From Strongylocentrotus droebachiensis (lineage: Eukaryota; Echinodermata; Echinoidea; Camarodonta; Strongylocentrotidae): a stretch of DNA of 64,000 nucleotides. Shown in pieces: positions 12,115 through 24,147 of the stretch (position 1 is the first letter of the stretch; the number at the start of each line of letters is the position of its first letter). The translations under genes were made by a program, and so were the position numbers. The DNA is taken from contig JAVYIG010002219.1 in assembly GCA_035222895.1 (NCBI GenBank), positions 124,001 through 188,000 of the forward strand. The letters run 5' to 3'. Under the pieces are notes generated by a model. That model was not told the DNA's origin, ran no database searches, and was given only the letters and a program-made list of their open reading frames with translations.

Positions 12115-14560
12115 ACATATCAATATGACCGCCGTATCCCAGCGGGACCGAGGACGTAGGGTGGATTCGTTCTCTTGATGCAATACCTACCCGGTACCTG
12201 GCTGCCACCGTCAGTTGCTGGCGATTGCCGACCACATCTGCACATCTTCTTGTTGTCTTTCTCCATTTGTTTCTATCCTGTGCTAATCTTTTGGCTTCTG
12301 AATATGTGAGACCTGTCCATTCTTTGATGTTATCAAACCACTGATTTCTCTGTCTGCCTCTTTTTCTTTTTCCTTCTACTTGGCTTTCTATTATTTGTGC
12401 TGCTAAGGGGCTCCCACTGCCACGCATAATGTGTCCAAAGGAACCCATCTTGAGGTGGGCCAATTTTTCCAAGGAGATCTCTTTCTGTGTTTAGTTCTTG
12501 TAGAGCACTGAGGTTAGTTCTTTTGTCCTTCCAGCTGATTTTTAGCATTTTCCTCCAGAACCACATTTCTGCTGCCATGATGCGATTTTCATCGGCTTTG
12601 AGCAGTGTCCAGCTTTCAGCACCATAAAGTAAAGCACTCCAAACCAGGGTTTTGACCAGTTTTATTTTCATACCGGTTGAGATGTTCCTGTCATTCCAAA
12701 GTACATGCAGGTCAACCATTCTCTTCTTCGCTATAGCTATTCTGATCTGTATATCACTGGTACAGCTAGCATCGCTGTTCTTTGTAGATCCAAGATATTT
12801 GAAGCTTTCCACATCTTTGACTGTTTCCCCGTCGATCTGGATGCTACGATCGGTATCTGAGGTTTTACCAGCAACTAGGAGTTTGGTCTTTTTAACATTT
12901 ATAGGCAAGTTGAGTTTCTTGCCGGCATCGTTTACTGCATGTGTGAGACTTTCAAATCCAACTTTGGAAGATTCGATAAGTGCTGTGTCGTCAGCATTTC
13001 TGAGATTTGAGATGTTTTTGCCACCAAATTTAATGCCATAGTGCCCAATATCTGCTTCCCTCATCCCACTTTCTGTGTATGTGACGAAGAGGTATGGTGA
13101 TAAGATACAGCCCTGTCTTGCACCTTTTCCTATCTCAAACTCTTCAGTGTCTTCACCATCCCAACGGATTCTAGCTCTTTGGTTTACAAAGAGAGACTGG
13201 ATTAAAGTGACAAGGTGTTTTGGGAAGCCCATATCTAAGAAGATGGAGAAAAGTTTGTTGTGGCTTACAGAATCAAACGCCTTTGAATAGTCTATGAACA
13301 TAATATAAGCTTGTTGATCCATGGCAATCACCTTCTCAAATAAAACTGACAAACATACAAGCATGTCTCTGGTCCCTCTGCCTTTTCTGTAGGCAGCCTC
13401 GTCTTCTGGTTGCTCTTGTTCTAACTTTTGTTTTATTCTGTTAACAATTATCACGAGTAAGATTTTGCTGGTGTGACTGATAAGGGCAATAGTCCTGTAG
13501 TTTGAGCACAGTTTTCGATCCCCAGATTTAAACAGAACAAAACATTCCTGTATCTTCCATTCATCTGGCCAATGCCAAGAAGTCCAAATGCTTGCACACA
13601 ATTTGTGGAAAAATTTGATACCATATGGTCCTGTATAGCTTTCACCAGTTCGGCTGGTATTCCATCAATTCCTGGTGACTTCCCTGCTCTGAGCTTTTTC
13701 ACCGCATGTTCAACTTCTGAAAGAAGTGGCACTGGTTCTTGTTCCATTATAGGGACTTTATCTTCTTTATGTGGACTCTCATCAATTGGTCTTTTGAAAA
13801 GCTCAGTTCCATATTCTTTCCAGCGGTCCATTATGTTTTACCTCTGATCTAAAATGATGCCGTTCTTGTCTTTTATACATGATTGTTGTGCTTCTCTGGG
13901 GTTGGTCTTGATCGATTAGATAGCTGAGTACATTTCTTTGGCTTTACCAGCTATGTTGACACCGTTCACTTCCCTACATCTTTCTTCCAACCAATATGCT
14001 TTATCCTTCCTTATCTTTCTTTGGATTTCTGATCTTAGATTCTTGTACCTTTCTTCCTTGGCTTTTGTACCTTTATCCCGTCTTAATTTGCTCTTTTCTT
14101 CAGCTAGTAAGAGAACTTCATTACTAATCCAGGGCTTCTTAGCACGTCTTGTTGCTTTACCAAGGGTTGCATCAGCAGATTCCAAATTTATGATGATTTT
14201 GATGACTTGAGAACCTTGCATTACACACCATTACTTACATGCTATATGATCAACTTTTCTGATCCATTCCACACCTTTTCTTTCACAATGCAATCGCATT
14301 ACCAAAACTCAAGTTTATCTTTAAGTACTGTTTTATAGACTGTCTATATCGTTTTTGATGGATGAAGATTCTTTGTTAGTTTCTATTTCAGAGAGATTCT
14401 TCTTGAATTTGGTTTCTGATCAGTTCAAGAAAGACTGTAGAGTTTTGGGGTCTTCAAGTGATTTGACATTCAGTCTTTTTGATTTTGATATCTTGCTGAC
14501 TTTAGACAGTTTGATTTGCATCTTTGCGACTAACACACTATTTAGTCATTAGCAAAAGAT
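12115..14560 (-). pseudogene. RTE-like non-LTR retrotransposon, reverse transcriptase region (copy A)
   Basis: Read on the minus strand, the order is a Lys/Arg-rich linker (14550-13916, with KDKAYWLEERCREVN), then reverse transcriptase: GIDGIPAELVKA, YRTIALISHTSKI, KGRGTRDM, FIDYSKAFDSVSH with the first catalytic Asp, KGARQGCILSPYLF, and the YADD box mutated to RNADD. The C-terminal tail contains KRGRQRNQWFDNIKEW. This layout is typical of RTE/BovB-like elements; the clade call is by motif memory only. At least two frameshifts (near 13600 and 12470) and the altered YADD make it dead. The endonuclease domain is absent. Copy B at 36350-38032 plus 57111-57331 is the same insertion. Confidence 0.8.
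14183..14319 (+). repeat. 137-bp patch inserted in RTE-like element (copy 3 of 3)
   Basis: Copy B reads straight through (GCAGATTC then TTTAAGTACTG). Copy A has an extra 137 bp that resembles 377-517. No target duplication is evident. Confidence 0.75.
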
Positions 14561-17500
14561 TGCAGTTTTTCGTGAACAGAATAATTTATTCGTTGTCCGT
14601 AGTGAATCCTTCTGTCTTTCATTACGATGGAATGACACACTTACAATCAAATAATTTGATTGATTTGTGGGAAAATTAGGATGAACTTAGGATTGGGATA
14701 AAGTAGGGATATTTTCTTCGGCATTTTGCAACTTCAAGGTCAATTAAAATTATGCTTGTTCAATTAGGGTCGTGAGTGAAATACGAACTAGTGGTAATAA
14801 GGTAGCCTTATGCAAGAACGAAAGATACTGCCAATAGTTTTGTTAATATTCTCAGAAGTTGGGATTCAAGGAAGCAGAATAATAACAAAAACGAAAACAA
14901 ACATGCACACAAAAAATATATAAGTTGGCGTTTGACTTAAAGAAGGTCCATTAGCAATCCGTGGCAGTTCAGATCACCCTCAGAATTTACTTGGATGATT
15001 CAAAGAGTTTTACGACTAAGCAAAATATGAAAAAAGTCAGGAAACTCTGTTGAACTGAAGACCCAACGTGTCACGCCATAAAAGTGTCTGACGGCGACGA
15101 CAATCGAGGAAAGTGGTAGAAAATGCCCACTTGAAACCCTCTTGGAATTATCAAATCTTGACTTATTAGACGTTATGTCGAAGATCAAAGAAATTGATGT
15201 TTTTACTTCTTCGACAAACCTGCAGACATACATTAAGATTCATTAAAAAAAAAAGACAGGAGAAGGTTGTTCAGGTGAAACTCAATACAAATGTGCTTTT
15301 GACTACCGCACCCCTTCTCGTTATTTTACTATTGCCATCATTCATTGACATTTTTTTGTGTTCAAATAATTTCAATTATCAATTTAGCAATTTCACTCTC
15401 AATGGTGTCAGTTTAGCCGCTACATTAGCCCTTCTTCGGGAATGATGGCAACAAGAAAAAAACAACAAGAAGGGAAGAAACTATGAGGAAAACGTTGATT
15501 TTCACCAGATGGCGCTCATGTCAAATTGCTTTGACCAAAACTAACTTTTTTGATCATGTTACAATATTTGTTGAAATGTTGGCAGACCCTTCTGCCTCTA
15601 AGGTTCATTCTCTAATTCATATGAAATGGTAAGGAGAACGGGACATTTTCTCCTTTTAAAATGATTTAAATGATGTAAGAGTAATACGCCTCACATCTTG
15701 GTATATTATACCACACAGATAGTGAGTATGTGTACGACCGCTGTTGGGTGATGCTACTTTTGTATTCTTCATCAAATCGCAACTTGGTCTTCATTCACAC
15801 GTGAAAAAACAACAGCAATACCGGGGTTATTCACGTCATGTATGAACGGGTCTTTATTTTCATTCAAGGTACATTCACTACAACCCATGTGGAGATGATT
15901 CATTCGCAAATGTAGCATACAATTATCTTCTTACTTACTATATAGAAAACAATTAAACTTGTAGATAATGAATATGTTTTGTATTTGTACTTGCATTGTT
16001 TTCAATTTCAGCAAACTTTACATTATTACTATTAGGTATGATTATATAATTATATATATTATATAATTTCAACAATCGATATAGAATTCCTTCAGTATCA
16101 TTCTTTACCATCCCAGGTCTCAATTTTTTCGTCAAATAAAGAATTCAAAATTACAAACAAGTGCAACAAACTATATCAAACAATGCATAAAAGCGCAGTC
16201 CGCTAAAATGGCGTGTTTTGTTTACTCTTTATACCTCTTCAGAGGGACTATATTATTCCATTTTAAAATACATATGGACTATTAACTATAATTGCGTGTT
16301 GCTTGGCAAAGAAATCGTCATATTAAGTATTGTTACATCATAGTAAAAATCATGTTTAATATGTCAATCTTCATCTCCATTTGTATCTTTTTATAGACGT
16401 AGTGTTTTCTTTTGTTATATCACCCAAACTATTTATATCATAAATAACTTACGAAAACAGTAACTGCATCATTATTTATGTGCTATTAAGACTTGTTCAA
16501 CTCTGGCTGAATTTTATTTTATTTAAAACATTTATTTTGTCTTACGTTCACTTTCAAATTTATGTTCTCATTTTATTAAAAAAAATATAACTTTAAATTC
16601 TGGATTTAATTCTTTTCCACATCTAGATATTATTTTTACTCACATTAAGTATTTTATATTATTTATCTTTTATGCGTCTACGATGGATTGTCTCACGATG
16701 TCATTCTATTCCTTAGAGTATTCCCTTCTCTCCAATATATTGTTTTCCACAACCATTACAATTTAGACAATAAAGCAAGTTTCTGGATGTTCACGAAAAG
16801 GTAATTTGAACTTTTTAAAAATTATCTTTACTGTTAAAAATAATTTTATCAGTGGTGGGTATATATATACTTACATTATTAAAAAGTTCCCTCTTATCTT
16901 CGTTCCAATGAGGCTGAGCTAAACCGGTTCTCTAAATTCGGCGCCTATCCTCTACTTGGAACGTACTTTTTTCCCCACATACGTTTTTAGATTAAGAGTC
17001 TTTAGCTAAAAGGGAAAACATTTGTGTGATGATATTTAAAACTTTAACAAAAAAATTGTATGAAGATGCATAAACTACTTGTATATGTTCTTTTTTATTC
17101 GTCTTCTTTTTTGTTTTTCTTAAAACATATTTAATCCATATTATATGCCTTATGTATACCTACTCTGATACGATTTTCCGGATATTTCCGAAGCATAAGC
17201 ATGGATTTATCTTTTCCTTTATCTTTTTTCCCCTCTCACTTCCTTGCTCGATAAAATTGGACAAATTTGGCTAGCGAGGTTATATGGTATATTTATTTTG
17301 GAGTGTCGTGGATGGTAGGAGACAATATGAAATATTGATCGGTTTCAGTTACTTACGTCTCTAATTTTCCAACTAGTTTCATTACAGTTATATCCGGGAA
17401 CGATATCTTCTCTTCGGACACTTTCATTTTGAATGAAATATCTGGATGTGGATTATGCATAATATCGCAAAATACTTTAATATTTCTGTAATAATTATGC

Positions 17501-19824
17501 TTGACATCAAGTTAGAAGCTCAAAAGAAACTTTATTAGTTGAAACATACTTATCAGTACATGGGAGTCCCACTGCAGCATCTAAATAGAGATGTGCCTTT
17601 GATGTTCTGAATGCCTGACATATCAGCACAATGTGGAGCTATTAACCTTTTGACTTTTGAGATATGCATGTTTTATTACAGTCTCCATATTTTTTTCTCC
17701 GTATGAGAAAGGCAATCAACGAGGTATCTAAACCATTTTTCCACACATAATCTGGTTTCTATACAAAATATAAAGGAAAGTAGGAACATATTTCTTTTCC
17801 TGATTATCCAATGGTTGGATTAAGCAAAACACTACATATCGTATGGATGATCCTATAATGTGGACATAATTCCTATAAATAAATCTTTGATTGAGAATAA
17901 TTGAGTATAGTGCATGGAAAAATGCATTTTAGTGGGAACAAAACTAAGACACTAAGATGGTATTTACTATTAGTATATAAATATATACAGAAACATATGT
18001 AAATGTAATGTTATAAATCATCAGCTGCTATATGAAAAAGACTAATTAAGAGTAGTATAATAATTCTTATGATCATAAAAAAGATGACTTATTGATACAT
18101 TCTCTATTTTTACAATTTGATAAAGTACTCTCCTCAAATGATACATATATTATGCTTGAGATTACATATTTGCACCATGCATAATTTTAGATACAAGTTA
18201 AGACATTCATGATCGTTAACACACACACACATCACACCACGCACATATATTCGTCGTACGTGGTATTGTAGATTTTCTATACTTAATATAAACCACTGAA
18301 TACAATAAAAGTATCGACTTCTTGATTTGAATAACACATGAAACTCATTATGTAACGTATACCATCACCTCTCATACTTAAACATGAGTCTGTCCATCTA
18401 TTCTAATAGTAACATGATCATGATGAACCAAGCCAAAGCAGCAGTATATCCTACGAATTATGTTCATATGAAAAGAGATAGTGTAGCATTTCAGGCCAAT
18501 AACATTATTCAATATTGAAGAGCTGACACAAATTACTTCATTACGACAATTGATGCCGTAATATGTTCAAGATTCATCTTTGAATTCCCATAATTCCACT
18601 TATTGTAGCTTGAAACGTCTAAGAAACTAACTCTTTTTGTTGCAAGTATATTAAAAAAAGGGAGAGATCAAATTTCTGTTATTTTATATCGTCGCCCATG
18701 TATCAACATTTTTTTTTCTCGCTTCGTTTTCGTTTTTTTTCCTTTGATAGTTCGTAAAAAAAAAATGTACAGATTAAGAATGACATTTTATGCTTTAGCA
18801 GATGAAAATAGTTCCAAGGCAAAGGAAATGACGAACGCAGACTCGTCATTTGACTGCCAATGTAAAGTTAATTTGAATTGTATATTTCGTTATATGATAA
18901 CATTCTCAGATCAATTACATCAGTGCGGTAGGGATACTCCAGGAATAGATCGTTTGTGGATAACCCCCCCCCCCCCTGTTCCCCCAAAAGATATATAAAT
19001 TGAAGCCACTCTTCGAAAAATTACTCAACTAATAGACTATAGGCTTATTAACAAGAATCGTTTCAAGTATCTGCGTTATTACTCATTTTATACCTCTTTG
19101 ATGGGATACCTAAACATAAGAAAGGCCGGATTATTGTGGTGCTCTCTGTGACGTAGTGGTGCGGGCAACTTTCCAATCTGTTCCAACAAATATATCAGTG
19201 TTTAAAATTTCAATGCTTCAAAAATGCATGAATCAAAAGTGTTTTTATTCTTTATGGAGGACTTATAATAATATTCTATCATACAATTTTCTGTAGTGCC
19301 CAAAGTAAGAAGGCACTTGGGAGAAAAACTGAAATTAATGATATTTTTGTACGCGGCAAACGAGAGAGTTATCCGCGACGACGTCACAGTGCACTGACCA
19401 AACTGCCAATTTGAAATTTATATAGACTTAGTGATGTCATATTAAAAAAATCCGAACTTTCTTATAATTGTTCCCATTTTTTGCAAACGTTTGTCAATTT
19501 CTTTATCTTATTTTCTGCTTTTATACAAAAGATGTCATTACGAAGGTTGGATTGCCTCTTAAGATTCTACGCCATGATTCATGAAAGCTCGCGGCGGGAA
19601 AAAGAATAATCCTCGAACATATCGCGGCGCACGTCTGGGGTGTTTCTATATGCTCCACCTTATTCCTTTTAAGGTCTAACATAATTATGCTGTGTTAATT
19701 CGGTGGTGGCAGAGGATCGGATTGTCCACCCTGTAAGGCGTAATAAGAGGGAGGGCTTGGTAAGGAGTCGGTTTCAGACAGTTGCTGGAGGATAGGGATT
19801 CGGTGGTTGTTGCGGCATCGGTGG
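14561..19824. other. Gene-poor AT-rich stretch
   Basis: I see no convincing exon, RNA gene or complete mobile element in these 5.3 kb. There are scattered AT runs, a poly-C run near 18965 and a short (CA) run near 18220. All open frames are short and of low complexity. Unrecognised diverged repeats are likely. Confidence 0.6.
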
Positions 19825-20090
19825 CTAAGTGGGCACGGATATCATGCCATTTGAAGTGGGAGCCGCAGGGGTGTTATAAGCGGCAGGATATGAACTAATG
19901 GTGCTGAGAGGGACCTGATCCGATTGCGTAGGTATGACGGTCGGCTTTCGCTGGCTGCAGGTGTAACATACAGCTACGAGAGCAAACAGTGTCAGCAAGG
20001 ACAAAGACACACCAACAAAAGACATGATGCCGACGACACGTGAAGAGGTAGCGGGTGAATCCTTAGCGGGTGAATCTGTAGCGGGTGAAT
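19825..20090 (-). CDS. SRCR receptor, last exon: juxtamembrane, transmembrane and cytoplasmic tail
   Basis: On the minus strand an acceptor (tttttgtgctacag) is followed by a phase-1 exon ending in TAG at 19825-19827. After a split Asp codon it encodes three juxtamembrane repeats of the form DSPAT/DSPAK, then a hydrophobic helix (VGVSLSLLTLFALVAVCY) and a tail of about 45 residues rich in Pro, Thr, Ser and Tyr (SSYPAAYNTPAAP). This is the layout of a type I membrane receptor. The incoming phase matches the phase-1 donors of the SRCR exons upstream (21843, 21956, 22929, 24805), so it is read as their shared last exon. The tail shows no classical ITAM, but two Tyr could be phosphorylated (inference). 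Confidence 0.75.
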
Positions 20091-20372
20091 CTGTAGCACA
20101 AAAAATGGATTATAAATAAAAGAACATATAAATATGAATTTCCTCTTTTCAGTACAGATGGCATTAATAAACACAGTGTCGCAGTTTATCCTCCCCATTT
20201 AGACTTATATTTGTATATGAATTGCAACACAAAAAGAGTGTCATACGTGGTCGACAAAATAATTTGAGGTTGTTTATATAATATATCTGCCTGTCTCCAT
20301 CCTAGTAATTTCTTGCCTGAATAGAGTGCTGCTCAGTTACTAAGAATTCTTCTTGTTTTGATGTTTTACACC

Positions 20373-21620
20373 ATGGCTAAGAGCAAATCTGGAAAGGGTG
20401 TTCCACTTCAGATTCTCAGGTTAGTGCTAGAGCTATTGCATTTCGAGAGACTGAAGAAAAAAAACGTCAGGAGATGGCCAAATCCCTGAGCAGAAGTGTA
20501 CGATGGGTTGGAAAATGGTGACAGCGACACAAGCATTGCGATACCCTTGATGACAAGCCCAGATCAGAGCGGAGTTTCCCCGGCCCCCCCCCCCCCCCCC
20601 ACTCAGTGTTATTTAGGGTACGCATATGCTCGTTCCCTCTTTTTGAAATCACCCCCTATCTGAGGACTGCCAACATTTCCGAACCCCCCTATCGCGGGCT
20701 TTTCCTGCCTTAGAGACCCCCCTAAATACTGAAAAATGCTCAATGTACCCCCCTAAATTCGGAATAATTTCTCAGGAGTCCAAAGAGATGAGAGAAAAAA
20801 AGAAAAACACCCCCTTTTTAAAGAAATCTCCGGGTGAAAAGTCAAATACACCCCTTTTTCTACAATTCTCGGGCCGGACTTTGTCGCACGAAAAGCACCC
20901 CTTTCCGGACATTTTGGTAACACGCATGCGGTCATTTTGACCCCGGAGTGGGGGGGGGGGGGGGAGAGTTCCAGGGCCAACGAACTAATCTGCAAGGCTA
21001 AGGTCAAAAGGTACCAGGCCTACAGCAGACAATGCCAAATCGTGGAAATGTTTTGAAAGCCAAGGTACGGTGTATCCGGTTCTACAAACGTTTGAAACTT
21101 CCACGATTCACCAATTTGCAGAAAGACACGAGCTTGGCCTTTGTGAGTACATACTCGTTACACTCACACTAGTAGACTTGGAGGATGGGTAGCCTGTTCT
21201 CTAGTGAATATCCTCTGCACCTGTTTCCCATCTCTCTCAATTGCGCTTTCTACGTCAAGGTATCACAAGTAATGCACAGTTCAATACGTAAAAAACATCT
21301 TGCAGCAGACGTTGCTCCATATCCTGGGTAGAAAGCAATTAATTAAATCAGAACCTGTTACACCAGGAAAAATGGTTAACAAGCAGCCTGAACTGGTGTT
21401 GGTTCACGATGGTGACCCTGGTCGTACTCCTCGGCTGACTAAACAGTAGATTGCCGACTGTCACCCCCTTCCAGGATTCTTGAAAAAGGAGGAATGGACA
21501 CCCACCTCTCTAGACTTGAACCTGATCAAAAACTGCTGGGGAATCCTGAAGAGGCAAGTTCTAATGCGTAGTCTACCTCAACCATCATGAAACAGCTCAT
21601 CTCCAAAGCAACAAAGTAGT
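20373..21620 (+). pseudogene. Tc1/mariner-like transposase relic
   Basis: An N-terminal helix-turn-helix-like stretch at 20430-20580 reads, with frameshifts, KSLSRSVRWVGKW and DKPRSERS, matching the Tc1-type 'R-SW-KW ... DKPRSGRP' region. After a C-rich insertion, 21400-21570 gives LVHDGDPGRTPRL and then EEWTPTSLDLNLIKNCWGIL. These correspond to the second catalytic Asp (HD.AP.H) and the SPDLNPIE-WG-LKR block of Tc1 transposases. Multiple stops and frame changes make it a fossil. It lies in the last intron of the minus-strand SRCR gene, in antisense orientation. Confidence 0.7.
20578..20975 (+). mobile_element. C-rich foldback insertion in the Tc1 relic
   Basis: The block begins with a 17-base C run followed by ACTC and ends with GAGTG and a G run, so its ends form an inverted repeat (CCCC...ACTC / GAGTG...GGGG). 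The interior has repeated CCCCCCTA words. It separates the DNA-binding and catalytic parts of the Tc1 relic. The target duplication is not clear, so the exact ends are uncertain. Confidence 0.5.
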
Positions 21621-21842
21621 GTTACAAATTAGAATTATCTAGTAGAGATATCTATGCCTGAAATATTCGAGGCTGTTGTCAAGAAAAATGGAGAACAAAC
21701 TTGCTTTTGAAATAGTTGGATCTGCACCCGCAACTCCTACCATTAAAAATGAGAGTCATCAGATAATAGCGATTAAAAAAAAAACTTGTATGGACTTACA
21801 TTTCCAGCAATTGTATGTAGTTCACGCTCTTGACAGACTTAC

Positions 21843-21900
21843 CACATTGCACTGCGGCATCTTCGGAATGGTCACAGTTGTTTGTGCCCCATCCTTGATA
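21843..21900 (-). pseudogene. SRCR domain remnant (C-terminal end)
   Basis: On the minus strand this reads YQGWGTNNCDHSEDAAVQC followed by a phase-1 GTAAGT donor at 21842. It matches the last third of an SRCR domain (GWG..NC.H.EDA.V.C). Everything upstream of it in the exon is missing. The sequence just beyond (21905-21950) resembles the intron edge at 22885-22925. This suggests that a deletion removed most of a fourth SRCR exon. Confidence 0.65.
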
Positions 21901-21955
21901 TTATTATATGCCAACTTGCCTCCTCAATGCCTGCTTTATATTGTTTGCGACTTAC

Positions 21956-22291
21956 CAGTGTTGTCATAGCAGTAAACTCCTGCATCTTCGCCGTGAGAAC
22001 AGTCTTCAACGCCCCATCCGTTGTGACTACAGTACTCCAATCTACTTTCATATCCCGAACAGCTGACTTCATCAAGGAATATGGGGCCAGATCCTCCTCC
22101 GTATGTACTATCACTCGTGGCTACACCAACATCACCTGAGTATCCAAGCTGTCGACAAACTACCCTCGCGTCAGAGTCATCCCAACGGTCATCACAGACT
22201 GTCCCCCATTGACCTTCATGGAAGATCTCAACCCTGCCTTCATCTGAACTGTACCCATCAACCAGGCGGACGTCTCCTTCCAAATCATTGT
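21956..22291 (-). CDS. SRCR domain exon (membrane-proximal)
   Basis: A 336-bp exon on the minus strand, acceptor ...cctgcag at 22292 and donor GTAAGT at 21955, phase 1 at both ends. It encodes one whole SRCR domain: [31 protein letters not shown], then [13 protein letters not shown] and EDAGVYC. Six cysteines are visible, which fits the group A pattern by count, although group A domains are classically split over two exons. SRCR domains are extracellular ligand-binding modules of scavenger and immune receptors, greatly expanded in echinoderms. Symmetric phase-1 exons allow domain duplication without frameshift, and the neighbouring exons look like products of that process. Confidence 0.88.
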
Positions 22292-22560
22292 CTGCAGGAT
22301 CAAAACATAAACACAAAATCATCATCAGAAGTGGTAAGATTATGACAGGTAATGCAAGAAAAATTATCATTTGGAGTAACCTGTACCTGGGAAAACAAAA
22401 TCAACCTGAATCATTGTAAGTTGTTTCTAAAATTGCTATCATTATTATATTGTGAGCTCGTTCAATTTTGTAAATAAAGATTTTGTATAGGCCTATGTTG
22501 TATCGCTGAAATGTGATTGGATCTGTATGTTTTGCATTACGTGCATGTTTTGCAAAAGAA

Positions 22561-22893
22561 AATAATTCAATTCAATTCAATTACCCTCAGGTCTCTCCTC
22601 CCGATATAACTGATTGGGGTCGACCAATAGTACACCAGGGTTCCCCCTTCTCCTATTCGAAGAGTGATTGGGGTTCTTAACGTGAAAAGATGGTGACATT
22701 CCTCTCCACGAGGCCTTCTTTTACTTCCTATCCGAGGGTAGGAGTGTTTTCCACTATAACATAGCGTGTATCTATGAAACAGAGGAGGGGCACATTAGCA
22801 CACAAGACAGGCCTCACGTGTTGAGTTTGAAGCCACGATCTTTGGACATGTTGGTCCGACAGGTAGATGCTTTACCGACTATACCAACTCGCC
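22561..22893 (-). mobile_element. tRNA-derived SINE in SRCR intron
   Basis: On the minus strand the element starts with a tRNA-like head (GGCGAGTTGGTATAGTCGG, box A at 22886-22875; GGCTTCAAACTC, box B at 22834-22823). It runs through an unrelated body and ends in a short TTGAA repeat tail at 22561-22583. Box A and B spacing and the repeat tail are the usual tRNA-SINE layout. It lies between two SRCR exons. Confidence 0.75.
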
Positions 22894-22928
22894 TCCTCAA
22901 TACCTGCTTTGTATTGTTTGCGACTTAC

Positions 22929-23261
22929 CATTATTGTCATAGCAGTAAACTCCTGCATCTTCGCTGTGATAACAGTTTTCAATGCCCCATCCGGCGTGAC
23001 TACAGTACTCCAATCTACTTTCATATCCCGAACAGCCGACATCATCAAGGTATATGGGGTCAGATCCTTGTCCGTATGTACCACCACTCCTGGCTTCACC
23101 AACATCACCTGGATATCCAAGCTGTCGACAAACTACGCTCGCATCAGAGTCATCCCAATAGTCATCACAGACTGTCCCCCACAGGGAATTGTGGTAGATC
23201 TCAACCCGGCCTTGGTTTGGAGTGGACCCATCAACAAGGCGGACATTTCCTTCATCGGGGT
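22929..23261 (-). CDS. SRCR domain exon (middle)
   Basis: A 333-bp phase-1 exon on the minus strand, acceptor ...attgaag at 23262 and donor GTAAG at 22928. The domain reads [69 protein letters not shown], again with six cysteines. It is very close to exon 21956-22291, and the downstream intron edge is shared too, so exon and intron duplicated together. Its end phase (G) joins the next exon (AC) as Asp, keeping the frame. Confidence 0.9.
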
Positions 23262-24147
23262 CTTCAATGGAATTATAAAAGAATGGGAGATTAACAAAAG
23301 GGAATAGTTTTTCAATATATATGTTTACAACTAAATTATTCACACCCTTACCAACTTTTGTAATTGTTGAAGAATGTGAACATCGATTCGTTCCGATTTT
23401 TGTTTCTTGAGGAGGCGACATATAAAGCTTATATTTTCTTTTTAACAAAGGGCCTAATTCAACCAGCTCACCTTTTATTGAGGAGTAACGAAAACACACA
23501 AAAAAATAAAATTAAATAATTCAGTTGTTAACAGTACATTTAGACTTTTATGCATTTACTGCAATCCCGATGTGAGAATATAGTTCGTGCAAGTCATCAG
23601 ACCTTTTACTAAATGATAAATTCCATTCTCACAGGTATAAGAGTCACAACAAGAATCAATCTTATTGGAAAGAATCAAAAAGAGGTCATAATTATACTAG
23701 TTATAACTGCGTAATATTTTATCAATGAAACATGCGGTCATTTCGTATCAGACAAAATATAGAAGAAAGAGATGGACGACGAAAATTTCTATCAGATTGA
23801 TCTTTTGTGCAATATCATGAAATGTGCGTAATTGTAAATTCATTATATGAATAACAACAGTAACCCTAAATTTGCAAAACCTCCTGTTTTTTGTTTATGT
23901 AGGGAGGGTAAAGAAATGTATATATATAGCTGTAGGATATATCGTATTCTAAAATAGGTTGGGCCATTTTTCCATTACTGTGCCAGTAGCCCATTTTACC
24001 AATACTGTGCAAGTACAGTGCCTCCCTACCTGTGACCCTGTAGCTTTGCAATTGTACGCCTATTTGGAGACAACGCCGAGTCCTGGTTATATGACCGCAT
24101 TATGAAGGCTATTGGTACTCTTTGTGAGGTAATTTACGTACTCTTAA

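Larger units (their letters stand above)
1..14560 (+). repeat. Segmental duplication, copy A (interrupted by insertions)
   Basis: Bases 1-1993, 10246-10413, 11283-14182 and 14320 onward match 32491-57331 in the same order and orientation, with scattered substitutions and small indels. The shared content is a LINE tail, an (ATAAT)-rich stretch, a TATA box, a signal-peptide exon and a minus-strand RTE-like element. Copy A carries a Harbinger insertion (1994-10245), a TAA-flanked MITE (10417-11282) and a 137-bp patch (14183-14319) that copy B lacks. The left edge of the duplication is outside the window. The RTE-like element lies at the same place in both copies, so it inserted before the duplication. 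Confidence 0.9.

Noticed and set aside
12652-13290. Plus-strand frames at 12652-13847 and 36684-37866
   Set aside because: They are antisense shadows of the minus-strand reverse transcriptase.
22806-22893. tRNA gene
   Set aside because: It has A and B boxes but poor acceptor and anticodon pairing, is fused to a long body and ends in a TTGAA tail, so it is a SINE head.
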